DNA of 64,000 nt from MH13 sp040219355 (lineage in GTDB: Bacteria; Pseudomonadota; Alphaproteobacteria; Rhizobiales; MH13). The notes below the pieces were generated by a model that was not told the origin of the DNA, did not search any database, and saw only the letters and a list, made by a program, of their open reading frames with translations. Positions 28,073-35,825 of this stretch are shown in pieces. The stretch's first letter is position 1, and the number at the start of each line of letters is the position of its first letter. Location: the NCBI GenBank assembly GCA_040219355.1, contig JAVJSN010000004.1:34813-98812 (forward strand). Reading direction: 5' to 3'. A program made the translations under genes and the position numbers.

Positions 28073-28744
28073 ATGTCCGATCTTTCCAACTGGCTGGGCT
28101 GCGAGCCCCCACGTCCGCAGCGCCTTGAAGGGCGCACCGTCGTACTTGAGGCCTTCAACGCAGACACCCACGCCCGAGAACTTTGGCAGGCCCTGGGCGG
28201 AGACGTGAGCGCCAATCAGCGCATTCGCTTCTTTCCCGATGCACCCTATCGCAATGCCGACCATTTCGGGCAAGCCTATCAAGCCAAGCAGGGAGAGTGG
28301 CACAGCATGGTGATGCGCGATGCGCATTGGAACATTGTGCGCGGCATGGCGAGCTATATGCGGCTGCGTCCAGAACACGGTTCAGTCGAAATTGGCGCTG
28401 TCGCCCATGGTGACGCTATGGCGCGCTCACCACTTGCCACTGAAGCGCATTACCTGCTCGCCAAACACGTGTTTGAGGAGCTGGGCTATCGGCGATACGA
28501 GTGGAAGCTCAACGATGACAACGCGCCCTCTCACAAGGCCGCTGTTCGCCTCGGCTTCACCTTCGAAGGCACGTTCCGGCAAGACATGGTCGTGCATGGC
28601 GTCAATCGCGACACCGCCTGGTATTCTATGCTCGACCATGAATGGCCAAGCCGCAAAACTGCATTAGAATCTTGGCTCGACCCCAGAAACTTCGCAGCGG
28701 ACGGCCAACAAATCCAAAAATTGGAAGCCTTTCGGCAAGCTTAG
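28073..28744 (+). CDS. GNAT family N-acetyltransferase (RimJ/RimL-like)
   Basis: A 223-residue acetyltransferase of the RimJ/RimL-like branch, which transfers acetyl from acetyl-CoA to amino groups of proteins or small molecules. Typical features are EIGAVAHGDAMARSPLATEA (motif region that binds CoA), YRRYEWKLNDDNAPSHKAA and RLGFTFEGTFRQDMVV, the last being diagnostic. The substrate is unknown. The stop overlaps the 3' end of the convergent SDR gene by 4 bp. Confidence 0.87.
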   Translation: MSDLSNWLGCEPPRPQRLEGRTVVLEAFNADTHARELWQALGGDVSANQRIRFFPDAPYRNADHFGQAYQAKQGEWHSMVMRDAHWNIVRGMASYMRLRPEHGSVEIGAVAHGDAMARSPLATEAHYLLAKHVFEELGYRRYEWKLNDDNAPSHKAAVRLGFTFEGTFRQDMVVHGVNRDTAWYSMLDHEWPSRKTALESWLDPRNFAADGQQIQKLEAFRQA

Positions 28745-29766
28745 CCTCGGTATTTTTTGATGCTTTCCGCTGACGCCAGAGTGGCGTCGCGCGCAGAAAT
28801 AAAATCCATGCCAAGCACGTCTTTCGCCCGTTGATTAGCAATGTACTTGGGCACACCCAACTGCGGGATGATGGTTTTGATGTCGCTGTCGAACATCGCC
28901 ATCATCTTGATCAGAAAGTCCGGCGCTTCCCGGGCTTTGATTCCGCGATCAGGATACTTCTGTTTCATGATAGCCGCGATGTCCTTCATCCACTGAAAGC
29001 TTTCCGCGGCGAGGATACGCTGCCCTTCGCTTGCTGGCGTCGATAAGGCCTTCACATGCATCGCCGCCACGTCACGTACATCGACAATCGGCAATCCGAA
29101 GCGTGGTTGCATGGGGTCTTTACCCGAAAAAATGCGCTCGGCCACCTGAAGAGATGTTCCATAGTTTTTATCGAGCGCCGGGCCCAGCACCAGCACCGGA
29201 TTGATCGTCGTGAGCCTCATGTTCGAGGCTTGCTTGGCAACAAACGCCCAAGCAGCTTTTTCCGCATGCGTTTTGGAGCGGCCATAGGCATTTTGCGTTG
29301 GATAGGAATCCTCCGACCAATCCCCCTCATCATGAGCGGTTCGCCCTGGTGGCAAATCACTGTGCATGACCGCCACGGCGGATGAGGTAAGAACCACGCG
29401 CTCAATGCCCGAACCCTGCGCAGATTTCAGCGCACGCAACGTTCCATCCACTGCCGGGCGGATAACCTCTTCATCGTTTTTCGGCTGTGCCAACGGAAAG
29501 GGAGAGGCGGTGTGAAGAAGCGCGGAACATCCTTCCATCACGCCATCCCACCCATCATCTTTGGAAAGATCCAGTGCGACGAACGACAACCGTTCATCCA
29601 GTTTGTCAGCATCATCGAGATGCGGCGTGACCGCTGCAATGACCTCATCACCTCGTGAAAGCGAGCGCACCGAGCCACGCACATGATAGCCAGCGTTGAG
29701 CAGTTGCACGATGATATGCTTGGCGATGAAACCCGACGCGCCTGTGAGGAATACGGTATCCGTCAT
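28741..29766 (-). CDS. NAD(P)-dependent extended SDR (aldehyde/ketone reductase-like)
   Basis: A 341-residue extended short-chain dehydrogenase/reductase resembling dihydroflavonol reductase, cinnamoyl-CoA reductase and bacterial aldehyde reductases. The nucleotide motif is FLTGASGFIAKHI at residue ~5; the catalytic Tyr-x3-Lys is in YGRSKTHAEKAAW near 160, preceded by a Ser in VLTSSAVAVM. The GFIAKHI form and RSLSRGDE with Arg suggest NADP preference. The physiological substrate is not inferable. It is 95 bp from the EamA gene on the same strand. Confidence 0.87.
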   Translation of the reverse strand: MTDTVFLTGASGFIAKHIIVQLLNAGYHVRGSVRSLSRGDEVIAAVTPHLDDADKLDERLSFVALDLSKDDGWDGVMEGCSALLHTASPFPLAQPKNDEEVIRPAVDGTLRALKSAQGSGIERVVLTSSAVAVMHSDLPPGRTAHDEGDWSEDSYPTQNAYGRSKTHAEKAAWAFVAKQASNMRLTTINPVLVLGPALDKNYGTSLQVAERIFSGKDPMQPRFGLPIVDVRDVAAMHVKALSTPASEGQRILAAESFQWMKDIAAIMKQKYPDRGIKAREAPDFLIKMMAMFDSDIKTIIPQLGVPKYIANQRAKDVLGMDFISARDATLASAESIKKYRG

Positions 29767-29860
29767 GTTAATGCCTCTTACTTATGGCCTCTCGCCCACA
29801 TAAGCAGAACGCCCTGCGGTTCAACCCCTTGGGCACGATAAAGCTCCGAAAAAAATGTCC

Positions 29861-30748
29861 TTACGGTGAAGAGGCAGCCACCCGCCGATCGCCAAGCACG
29901 TTGATCGCCAGTCCGGCCAGCACCAGCACCGCGCCAACGCCAATACCAAGGCCCCAGCGTTCGCCAAGAAAAAGCGCTGCGCCGCCAAACCCGAAGATTG
30001 GAACAAGCAGCGCAAATGGCATCACAATCGCCGCCTGATAGGTGCGCAACAGCCAAACCCATATGGCAAATGCCAGAACAGTGGTTGGGATTGCCAGCAC
30101 AAGCGTGGTCCAAGACAATGCCCAAAGCTCGCCGCCCCTTAAGCTCATCAAAGCTGTCATCCCGCCAGGTTCGAGCAGCAGGCTTGCCACGATGAGCAAG
30201 GGCGGCGCAGCAGCGCTCGACCAAACGATGAACGATACCGGATCAGCCGACCCGGCCCGCCGCGACACAATGTTGGCCATACCCCACACAAGTGCGCCCA
30301 AAATGGTCAGGATCAGTGGCCAAAGCGGCACGGCCTGATCACCAGTTTTGGCCAGCGCGATGACACCAATGCCCAGCGCGGCAACGCCTGCAGCCAAAAA
30401 GTGATGGCGCCTGGGACGTTCGCCATCGAATATCATCGCCAAAGCAACGGTGAAAAACACTTGGCATTGCACCACCAACGAGGCGAGGCCCGCCGGCATA
30501 CCTATCGAAATGGCATGAAAAACCAGACCAAACATGACGGCCCCTTGCAGCACGCCATAGGCCACCACGATGTGCCATGGGGCTTTGGGTGGTCGCAAGA
30601 AAAGCAGCAAAGGAAAAGCGGCGAATAGAAAGCGCAGCGCCGTCAGCAGAAGCGGTGAAGCCACGTCCAGCCCAACGCGAATGACGGTAAAGGCTACGCC
30701 CCAGATAGCCGCCACCAGGAGCGCCAGAGCCATATGTTTGATGGTCAT
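29861..30748 (-). CDS. EamA family (DMT superfamily) transporter
   Basis: A 295-residue inner-membrane protein with about ten membrane segments in two EamA repeats, related to amino-acid or metabolite exporters such as EamA/YdeD of the drug/metabolite transporter superfamily. The first repeat starts ALLVAAIWGVAFTVIRVGLD; the second contains GALVWGMANIVSRRAG and ends with LLVPIFGFGGAALFLGERW, the typical signature. Exported compound unknown. Downstream in the same direction lies the SDR gene. Confidence 0.88.
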   Translation of the reverse strand: MTIKHMALALLVAAIWGVAFTVIRVGLDVASPLLLTALRFLFAAFPLLLFLRPPKAPWHIVVAYGVLQGAVMFGLVFHAISIGMPAGLASLVVQCQVFFTVALAMIFDGERPRRHHFLAAGVAALGIGVIALAKTGDQAVPLWPLILTILGALVWGMANIVSRRAGSADPVSFIVWSSAAAPPLLIVASLLLEPGGMTALMSLRGGELWALSWTTLVLAIPTTVLAFAIWVWLLRTYQAAIVMPFALLVPIFGFGGAALFLGERWGLGIGVGAVLVLAGLAINVLGDRRVAASSP

Positions 30749-30780
30749 GCGCTGCTTAGATCAGAAGGTGCGCCAACAAA

Positions 30781-30804
30781 AAAGGCCGCCCAGGGGCGAC
30801 CTTT
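30781..30804 (-). terminator. Intrinsic terminator after rpsD
   Basis: On the minus strand AAAGGTCGCCC pairs with GGGCGGCCTTT around a 2-nt loop with one T-G pair, followed by a T run (the A tract 30777-30783 on plus). It lies 28 nt past the rpsD stop. Confidence 0.85.
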
Positions 30805-30831
30805 GAAGAATGTCCAAGCCGAAATTGCTTG

Positions 30832-31449
30832 CTAGCGCGAATAGAACTCGACCACGAGGTTGGGTTCCATAGCCACCGGATAAGGCACATCGGTCAGCGT
30901 CGGCACGCGCGTCAGGCTGGCGGTCAGTTTGCCATGATCGGCATTGACATAGTCAGGCACATCGCGCTCATCCAGGCCGACAGCTTCCAGCACGATGCCC
31001 AATTGACGCGAACGCTCGCGAATTTCCACCACATCACCGACTTTCAGGCGATAGGAAGGAATGTTCACACGCTTGCCGTTCACCAGCACATGGCCGTGAT
31101 TGACGAACTGGCGTGCTGCGAAAACCGTTGGCACGAACTTGGCGCGGTAGACAACGGTGTCCAAACGGCGCTCCAACAAACCAATGAGGTTCTCCGACGT
31201 ATCGCCCTTCATTTTCGAAGCCTGATCGTAAATCTTACGGAACTGCTTCTCCATGATGGAACCGTAGTAGCCTTTCAGCTTCTGCTTGGCGCGAAGCTGA
31301 ATGCCGAAATCAGAAAGTTTGCTGCGGCGGCCTTGACCGTGCTGGCCTGGGCCGTACTCGCGGCGGTTCACGGGGCTTTTCGGGCGGCCCCAGATGTTTT
31401 CGCCCATCCGGCGATCAATTTTGTATTTCACACTGTCGCGTTTTGACAT
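30832..31449 (-). CDS. rpsD: Ribosomal protein S4
   Basis: A 205-residue S4, the primary 16S rRNA binding protein that nucleates 30S assembly. Complete family features: N-terminal SKRDSVKYKIDRRMGENIWGR, the RRSKLSDFGIQLRAKQKLK linker, and the S4 RNA-binding domain RLDTVVYRAKF...FVNHGHVLVNGKRVNIPS. The alphaproteobacterial form lacks the zinc-binding Cys. It is a single-gene unit here, with its own terminator downstream and a terminator for the upstream gene before it, so the promoter should lie in 31450-31570. Confidence 0.97.
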   Translation of the reverse strand: MSKRDSVKYKIDRRMGENIWGRPKSPVNRREYGPGQHGQGRRSKLSDFGIQLRAKQKLKGYYGSIMEKQFRKIYDQASKMKGDTSENLIGLLERRLDTVVYRAKFVPTVFAARQFVNHGHVLVNGKRVNIPSYRLKVGDVVEIRERSRQLGIVLEAVGLDERDVPDYVNADHGKLTASLTRVPTLTDVPYPVAMEPNLVVEFYSR

Positions 31450-31576
31450 CGCGGTATCCTTTCAAAGGTGAGGTTACACGCGCCCTCCTCTTTCGCCTCA
31501 TAGAAGGCAAACGACAGGACTGTGACGCCAGCGTTGCATCGCCACTACACAGTCCACGGGACACGGGAATGAGAAA

Positions 31577-31594
31577 GGGGGCGCGAACGCCCCC
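31577..31594 (-). terminator. Intrinsic terminator after the DUF805 gene
   Basis: On the minus strand a perfect 7-bp GGGGGCG/CGCCCCC stem closes a TTCG tetraloop and is followed by TTTCTC. It separates the DUF805 gene (stop at 31634) from rpsD. Confidence 0.8.
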
Positions 31595-31633
31595 GAAACT
31601 CACGCGGTTCTCTAGGCTTTCTGGGCTAAGCCG

Positions 31634-32305
31634 TCAAGCGGGGCCGTACTGGTTGTCGCCCTCATCACCGCGTTGCACGAACCAGTAAATCAGGATCAAC
31701 GTACCGATGAGCGGAATTAAGCCAAGCAACAGCCACCAAGCCGAACGCCCCAGATCGTGCATCCGGCGGAAACCCACAGCCAGAGAGGGCAGGAAGGTGC
31801 CCAGGCTGAACAGCGGTCCAAGAATAGCAGCATCATTTTCATCGAACCCAAAGATGAAGCCATCCACGATCGCCAACGCGATGCTGACCAGCACGATGAA
31901 CAAGATCCAGTACCAATACTCCGACCGCCGGGCTCTCCCTTTGAATTGTACGTATCGACCGAAAACGGTGCGAATGACATCGGCGAACTGTGTTGGATGA
32001 TAGGTAGTACCGCCAGCATAACCGGGATCACCCATACCGTCCGATCCAGCCTGCGAATGGCCGTGCTCCCGCATTTGCGGTGGCCGCGCTGTTGCCGGTG
32101 ATGCCGAAAGGCCATCCACCCAGCTTTGTGGAACCATGGAACCTGGCAGGCTGGCCCGTGCCGCGCCCCATTCACTCATGCCATCACGCCAAACAAGCGT
32201 GTCAGGGCCAATCTCGCCGCGACCAATCAACAGAGCCACATCATCTGTGCTTACCGGGCCGCGCTGATCGCTGCCCATGGCATAATACCAAGCCGCATCA
32301 CTCAT
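31634..32305 (-). CDS. GYF_2-DUF805 membrane protein
   Basis: A 223-residue two-part protein. Residues ~4-55 form a GYF_2 domain (WYYAMGSDQRGPVSTDDVA...DTLVWRDGMSEWG), a probable proline-rich-peptide or protein-binding module. A Ser/Gly-rich linker follows. Residues ~105-220 are a DUF805 integral membrane domain with about four segments, containing FKGRARRSEYWYW, VGFRRMHDLGRSAWWLL and the family end DEGDNQYGP. No function is known for DUF805. In related genomes murI often lies between rpsD and the TrmH-type methyltransferase; here this gene holds that place. Confidence 0.88.
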   Translation of the reverse strand: MSDAAWYYAMGSDQRGPVSTDDVALLIGRGEIGPDTLVWRDGMSEWGAARASLPGSMVPQSWVDGLSASPATARPPQMREHGHSQAGSDGMGDPGYAGGTTYHPTQFADVIRTVFGRYVQFKGRARRSEYWYWILFIVLVSIALAIVDGFIFGFDENDAAILGPLFSLGTFLPSLAVGFRRMHDLGRSAWWLLLGLIPLIGTLILIYWFVQRGDEGDNQYGPA

Positions 32306-32392
32306 AATCTCATTCCCTCGTTGGGTATCCCCACGCGCACCGCCTAACGGCGAAAGCCGACAAGCTCAAGACTAAAGGCGCAACTTAAAGGT

Positions 32393-33211
32393 TTAAGTCT
32401 TGGATTTACGCCCACGTTCGTGTGCCCTGTCCAGGGATGAAAACACACCGCGAAGCGTGCGAACCTCCTGCTCATTAAGCCGAGCGCGCTGCAAAAGCGT
32501 GCGCAAATTGTGGATCATGCCCTCGCGCTTTTCTGGTGGGCGGAAGAAGCCAGAGGCATCGAGCAAACCTTCCAAATGCGAGAAAAGTCCAATCATCGCG
32601 CCTTTGTCAGCAATCGGTGAGCGCTCAGCGGTTTCCACCGGCAGCCCATCTTCCTCACGCGCCATACCACTGTGTGCCAACGCCTGCTTGCGCCACTCAT
32701 AGGCGCACACGATCACAGCCTGAGCGATGTTGAGGGAGGCGCAAGCTGGGTCAACTGGTAAAGTGAGAATATCATCGCACAGCGCAACCTCATCGTTGGT
32801 GAGGCCCCAGGCCTCACGACCGAAGAGGTAGCCGACCCGCAAATCTGGTGCTGATTCAACACTGCGCCGTCCCGCCTCCATCGGCCCAACAACGGTTTTG
32901 GCCAAATCATGTTTGCGCGCGGACGTCGCGAAGACCAGCGAAAGGTCAGCCAGCGCTTCTTCCAACGTATCGAACAGATCAGCGTTCTCCACGACGTGCA
33001 CACCACCACTGGCCGTGGCATTGGCCCTCTCGTTCGGCCAACCATCACGTGGACGCACCAGGCGAAGCCGCCGCCAGCCAAAATTGGCCATCGCGCGCGC
33101 CACCATGCCGATATTCTCGCCCATCTGTGGCTCGACCAATATCGCCACTGGCGGTTTGACGCTAAGGTGCGACAGATTGGCGGGTGCGCCATCGGGTCCA
33201 AATCGACTCAC
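32393..33211 (-). CDS. TrmJ-like SPOUT tRNA/rRNA methyltransferase
   Basis: A 272-residue SPOUT-class methyltransferase of the TrmJ/LasT group; TrmJ makes 2'-O-methyl at position 32 of tRNAs. The N-terminal AILVEPQMGENIGMVARAMANFG and the C-terminal knot motifs GYLFGREAWGLTNDEVALCD and LPVDPACASLNIAQAV are those of the family. A helical C-terminal extension (~200-272) ends in a basic tail. The frame is open to 33382, but the conserved part begins at VSRFGPDGAPANL; a GTG at 33211 encodes that start and is preferred. It is divergent from icd. Confidence 0.87.
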   Translation of the reverse strand: MSRFGPDGAPANLSHLSVKPPVAILVEPQMGENIGMVARAMANFGWRRLRLVRPRDGWPNERANATASGGVHVVENADLFDTLEEALADLSLVFATSARKHDLAKTVVGPMEAGRRSVESAPDLRVGYLFGREAWGLTNDEVALCDDILTLPVDPACASLNIAQAVIVCAYEWRKQALAHSGMAREEDGLPVETAERSPIADKGAMIGLFSHLEGLLDASGFFRPPEKREGMIHNLRTLLQRARLNEQEVRTLRGVFSSLDRAHERGRKSKT

Positions 33212-33384
33212 GAATACTCCAACGGTTTCAGCGTGCTGCCATAGGTGCGGGCAAAGCGTCTTCACCCTTCGACCGGTTTGAAGCTGTCCCTGCCCTTTGC
33301 TATAGCCCGCGCAGGCACATTCAAGTCCTGTCACCTTCCATACCCACGCGCGGTGCACAAGCGCCCACAACACGAGGACCATTC

Positions 33385-34596
33385 ATGGCGAAGATCAAGG
33401 TTGCCAATCCCGTTGTCGAACTCGACGGCGATGAGATGACACGGATCATCTGGCAGTTCATCAAAGACAAGCTGATCCACCCCTATCTCGACATCGACCT
33501 GCACTATTACGATCTGGGCATGGAGCATCGCGACAAAACCGACGATCAGGTGACAGTCGATGCAGCCAACGCGATCAAAGAGCACGGCGTGGGCGTGAAA
33601 TGCGCGACAATCACTCCGGATGAAGATCGCGTCGAAGAATTCAAGCTGAAACAGATGTGGCGCTCGCCCAACGGCACCATCCGCAACATCCTTGGCGGCG
33701 TGGTTTTCCGTGAGCCGATCATCTGCCGCAACGTGCCACGCCTGGTGCCCGGCTGGACCGATCCTATTGTAATTGGCCGCCACGCCTTTGGTGACCAATA
33801 CCGCGCCACCGACTTCCTGGTGCCTGGCAAGGGCACGCTGACCATGAAATTTGTTGGTGAAGACGGTCAAGAGTTCGAGCACGAGATCTTCAAATTCCCT
33901 GGCGCTGGCGTCGCCATGGGCATGTACAATCTGGATGAGTCGATCAAAGACTTCGCCCGGGCGTCCATGAACTATGGCCTCAACCGCGGCTGGCCGGTGT
34001 ACCTGTCGACCAAGAACACCATCATGAAGAAATATGATGGCCGGTTCAAAGACCTGTTTGAGCACATCTTCCAAACCGAATTCAAAGACCAGTTCGACAA
34101 GGCCGGCATCACCTATGAGCATCGTTTGATCGACGACATGGTGGCCAGCGCCATGAAATGGTCCGGTAAATTCGTCTGGGCCTGTAAGAACTATGATGGC
34201 GATGTGCAATCCGACACGGTTGCCCAAGGCTTTGGCTCACTGGGTTTGATGACATCGGTGCTGATGACCCCAGATGGCAAGACGCTTGAATCCGAAGCGG
34301 CGCACGGCACGGTGACGCGTCACTACCGCATGCATCAAAATGGCAAGGAAACCTCCACCAATCCGATCGCCTCCATCTTCGCATGGACGCGTGGCCTGGC
34401 GCATCGCGGCAAGCTGGATGACAATCAGGCGTTGACCGACTTTGCCAACACGTTGGAGCGGGTTTGCGTGGAAACAGTCGAAGCTGGCGACATGACCAAG
34501 GATCTTGCGATCCTTATCGGCCCTGATCAGGGCTGGCACACGACGCAAAGCTTCCTCGCCAAGATCGATGAGAACTTGCAAAAGGCCATCGGTTAG
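33385..34596 (+). CDS. icd: Isocitrate dehydrogenase (NADP+)
   Basis: A 403-residue type II isocitrate dehydrogenase, similar to the eukaryotic-like homodimeric form. It converts isocitrate to 2-oxoglutarate in the TCA cycle. Motifs include NPVVELDGDEMTRIIW at the start, SPNGTIRNILGGVVFREPI with substrate-binding Ser/Asn/Arg, and VQSDTVAQGFGSLGLMTSVL with metal-binding Asp. NADP-binding residues are in EAAHGTVTRHYR. The upstream frame from 33184 is not used: MAKIKVANP is the family start. The gene is followed by a tandem repeat and a bidirectional-looking terminator. Confidence 0.97.
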   Translation: MAKIKVANPVVELDGDEMTRIIWQFIKDKLIHPYLDIDLHYYDLGMEHRDKTDDQVTVDAANAIKEHGVGVKCATITPDEDRVEEFKLKQMWRSPNGTIRNILGGVVFREPIICRNVPRLVPGWTDPIVIGRHAFGDQYRATDFLVPGKGTLTMKFVGEDGQEFEHEIFKFPGAGVAMGMYNLDESIKDFARASMNYGLNRGWPVYLSTKNTIMKKYDGRFKDLFEHIFQTEFKDQFDKAGITYEHRLIDDMVASAMKWSGKFVWACKNYDGDVQSDTVAQGFGSLGLMTSVLMTPDGKTLESEAAHGTVTRHYRMHQNGKETSTNPIASIFAWTRGLAHRGKLDDNQALTDFANTLERVCVETVEAGDMTKDLAILIGPDQGWHTTQSFLAKIDENLQKAIG

Positions 34597-34597
34597 A

Positions 34598-34676
34598 GCG
34601 GTTGTTTCGAAAGAACAGAGCAAACCGAAAAAAAGGCTGTGCGGTTGTTCCGAAAGAACAAAGCAAAACCAAAAAT
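34598..34676 (+). repeat. Two-copy imperfect tandem repeat after icd
   Basis: Two ~35-nt copies with period 44, 34598-34632 and 34642-34676, share GCGGTTGTT-CGAAAGAACA-AGCAAA-CC-AAAAA. Each holds a small dyad around TTCGAAAGAA or GTTCCGAAAGAAC. They lie between the icd stop and the terminator and are thus in its 3' UTR. Confidence 0.75.
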
Positions 34677-34717
34677 ACAACAGCCGAGTGATCGGCCTAT
34701 ATGCTTGACAACAAACA

Positions 34718-34748
34718 GGCCCGCCATCGTGACGATGGCGGGCCTTTT
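34718..34748 (+). terminator. Intrinsic terminator between icd and the AraC gene
   Basis: A 13-bp perfect inverted repeat GGCCCGCCATCGT/ACGATGGCGGGCC (34718-34744) with TTTTA after it on plus and TGTTTGTTGT after it on minus, so it can serve both convergent genes. Confidence 0.88.
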
Positions 34749-34766
34749 ACTCTCTAGACCTTGCGT

Positions 34767-35681
34767 CTAGGCCGCGACCGGCACGCAGACTTTTGTGATC
34801 AACTCGCTGGCAGGCACCTCGCGCGGATTGTTGAGATAATCCTCAAAAGGCGGCGCTGCGCGCAGCGGCAGATCACGCTCTTTCAGCCAAACCGAATAGA
34901 ACCAGTCATAGGCTGTTGGCAGGTCCGAGTATGGACCCTTGTGGGTGAGAACCGCGTAACGTCCGCCCTCCAGCTTTTCCGCCTCCATGGGCGCTTTGAC
35001 ATGGGTGTCGTCCGCAACAACAAAGGCAGCGCGTGAGCGAAGCTCATCCTGCGGTGTTGCCAACGGATCATCATAGTAGACGCCGACCATGCCACGCACA
35101 TCGGCCATCAGGCCGCGTGTCGCTGCAAGGCCAACCAGCTTTTCAAAGCTCTGGCCAATGCGCTGATAGGAGCCTTTGTGAAGGATGCCAGCGATCGTGC
35201 GTGTTGGCAGGGATTCAATCTCAACGGTGTACATGGGGCTGCTCACTTTCTGTGCCGTTTGGGTGTAGCGGCTATGTCCTCCTGATGTTCGGTACTGCCC
35301 CGGTGGCACGCCATAAACGTCGGTGAACGCACGCGAAAAAGACCGCAGGTTGGGATAGCCGCAACGCCGCGCAACCGCGTCAAGCGACAGTGTGCTTTGG
35401 GCCAGATCGAAGCCAGCGCGCGTCATGCGCACCCGCTTCAGCGTCTGGGCCACCGTTTCGCCCTGAATAGCCCGGTAAATCCGGTGCCAGTGAAAGCGAG
35501 ACAGGCAAGCAATCTCGGCCAGTCGATCAAGATCCAACGGCGCGTCGATATGCTCATGAAGGTAGGCCGTAACCCGGTTGATCCGCTCTTCATAGGCCGA
35601 CCAATCGCCAGGCATGTTGGTAAAGACAAAGTCTTGCCCGGCATCCTGGCTGTCAGCTTTCGATTGCGATTTGGTCATGGT
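34767..35681 (-). CDS. AraC family regulator with GyrI-like effector domain
   Basis: A 304-residue regulator. Residues ~35-130 hold two helix-turn-helix motifs of the AraC type (LDLDRLAEIACLSRFHWHRIYRAI and SLDAVARRCGYPNLRSFSRAF, ending VYGVPPGQYR). Residues ~150-304 form a GyrI-like/BacR effector-binding domain (SLPTRTIAGILHKGSYQRIGQ to PPFEDYLNNPREVPASEL). Such fused proteins (Rob/SbmC-like) bind small hydrophobic compounds and control efflux or stress genes. The open frame starts at 35762; the ATG at 35681 (MTKSQSKADS) is preferred. No target gene is adjacent. Confidence 0.88.
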   Translation of the reverse strand, partial: TMTKSQSKADSQDAGQDFVFTNMPGDWSAYEERINRVTAYLHEHIDAPLDLDRLAEIACLSRFHWHRIYRAIQGETVAQTLKRVRMTRAGFDLAQSTLSLDAVARRCGYPNLRSFSRAFTDVYGVPPGQYRTSGGHSRYTQTAQKVSSPMYTVEIESLPTRTIAGILHKGSYQRIGQSFEKLVGLAATRGLMADVRGMVGVYYDDPLATPQDELRSRAAFVVADDTHVKAPMEAEKLEGGRYAVLTHKGPYSDLPTAYDWFYSVWLKERDLPLRAAPPFEDYLNNPREVPASELITKVCVPVAA

Positions 35682-35825
35682 CAAGCTCTTCAGTTTTTTG
35701 GGCACACCAAGCTTGCGCACCACGCCGGAAGGATGGCGTGGCCAGCTGCGTGGCACCCTCACAAGAGCATGGGTGAAACGGACAAATCTTGCTGACTTGC
35801 AGGTAACGCCTGCATAGGGCTTTTG

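Noticed and set aside
30829..31446. 205-codon plus-strand frame opposite rpsD
   Set aside because: rpsD is clear on minus; the antisense product has no recognisable features.
33331..34227. 298-codon minus-strand frame opposite icd
   Set aside because: It is a shadow frame of a well-conserved gene on plus.
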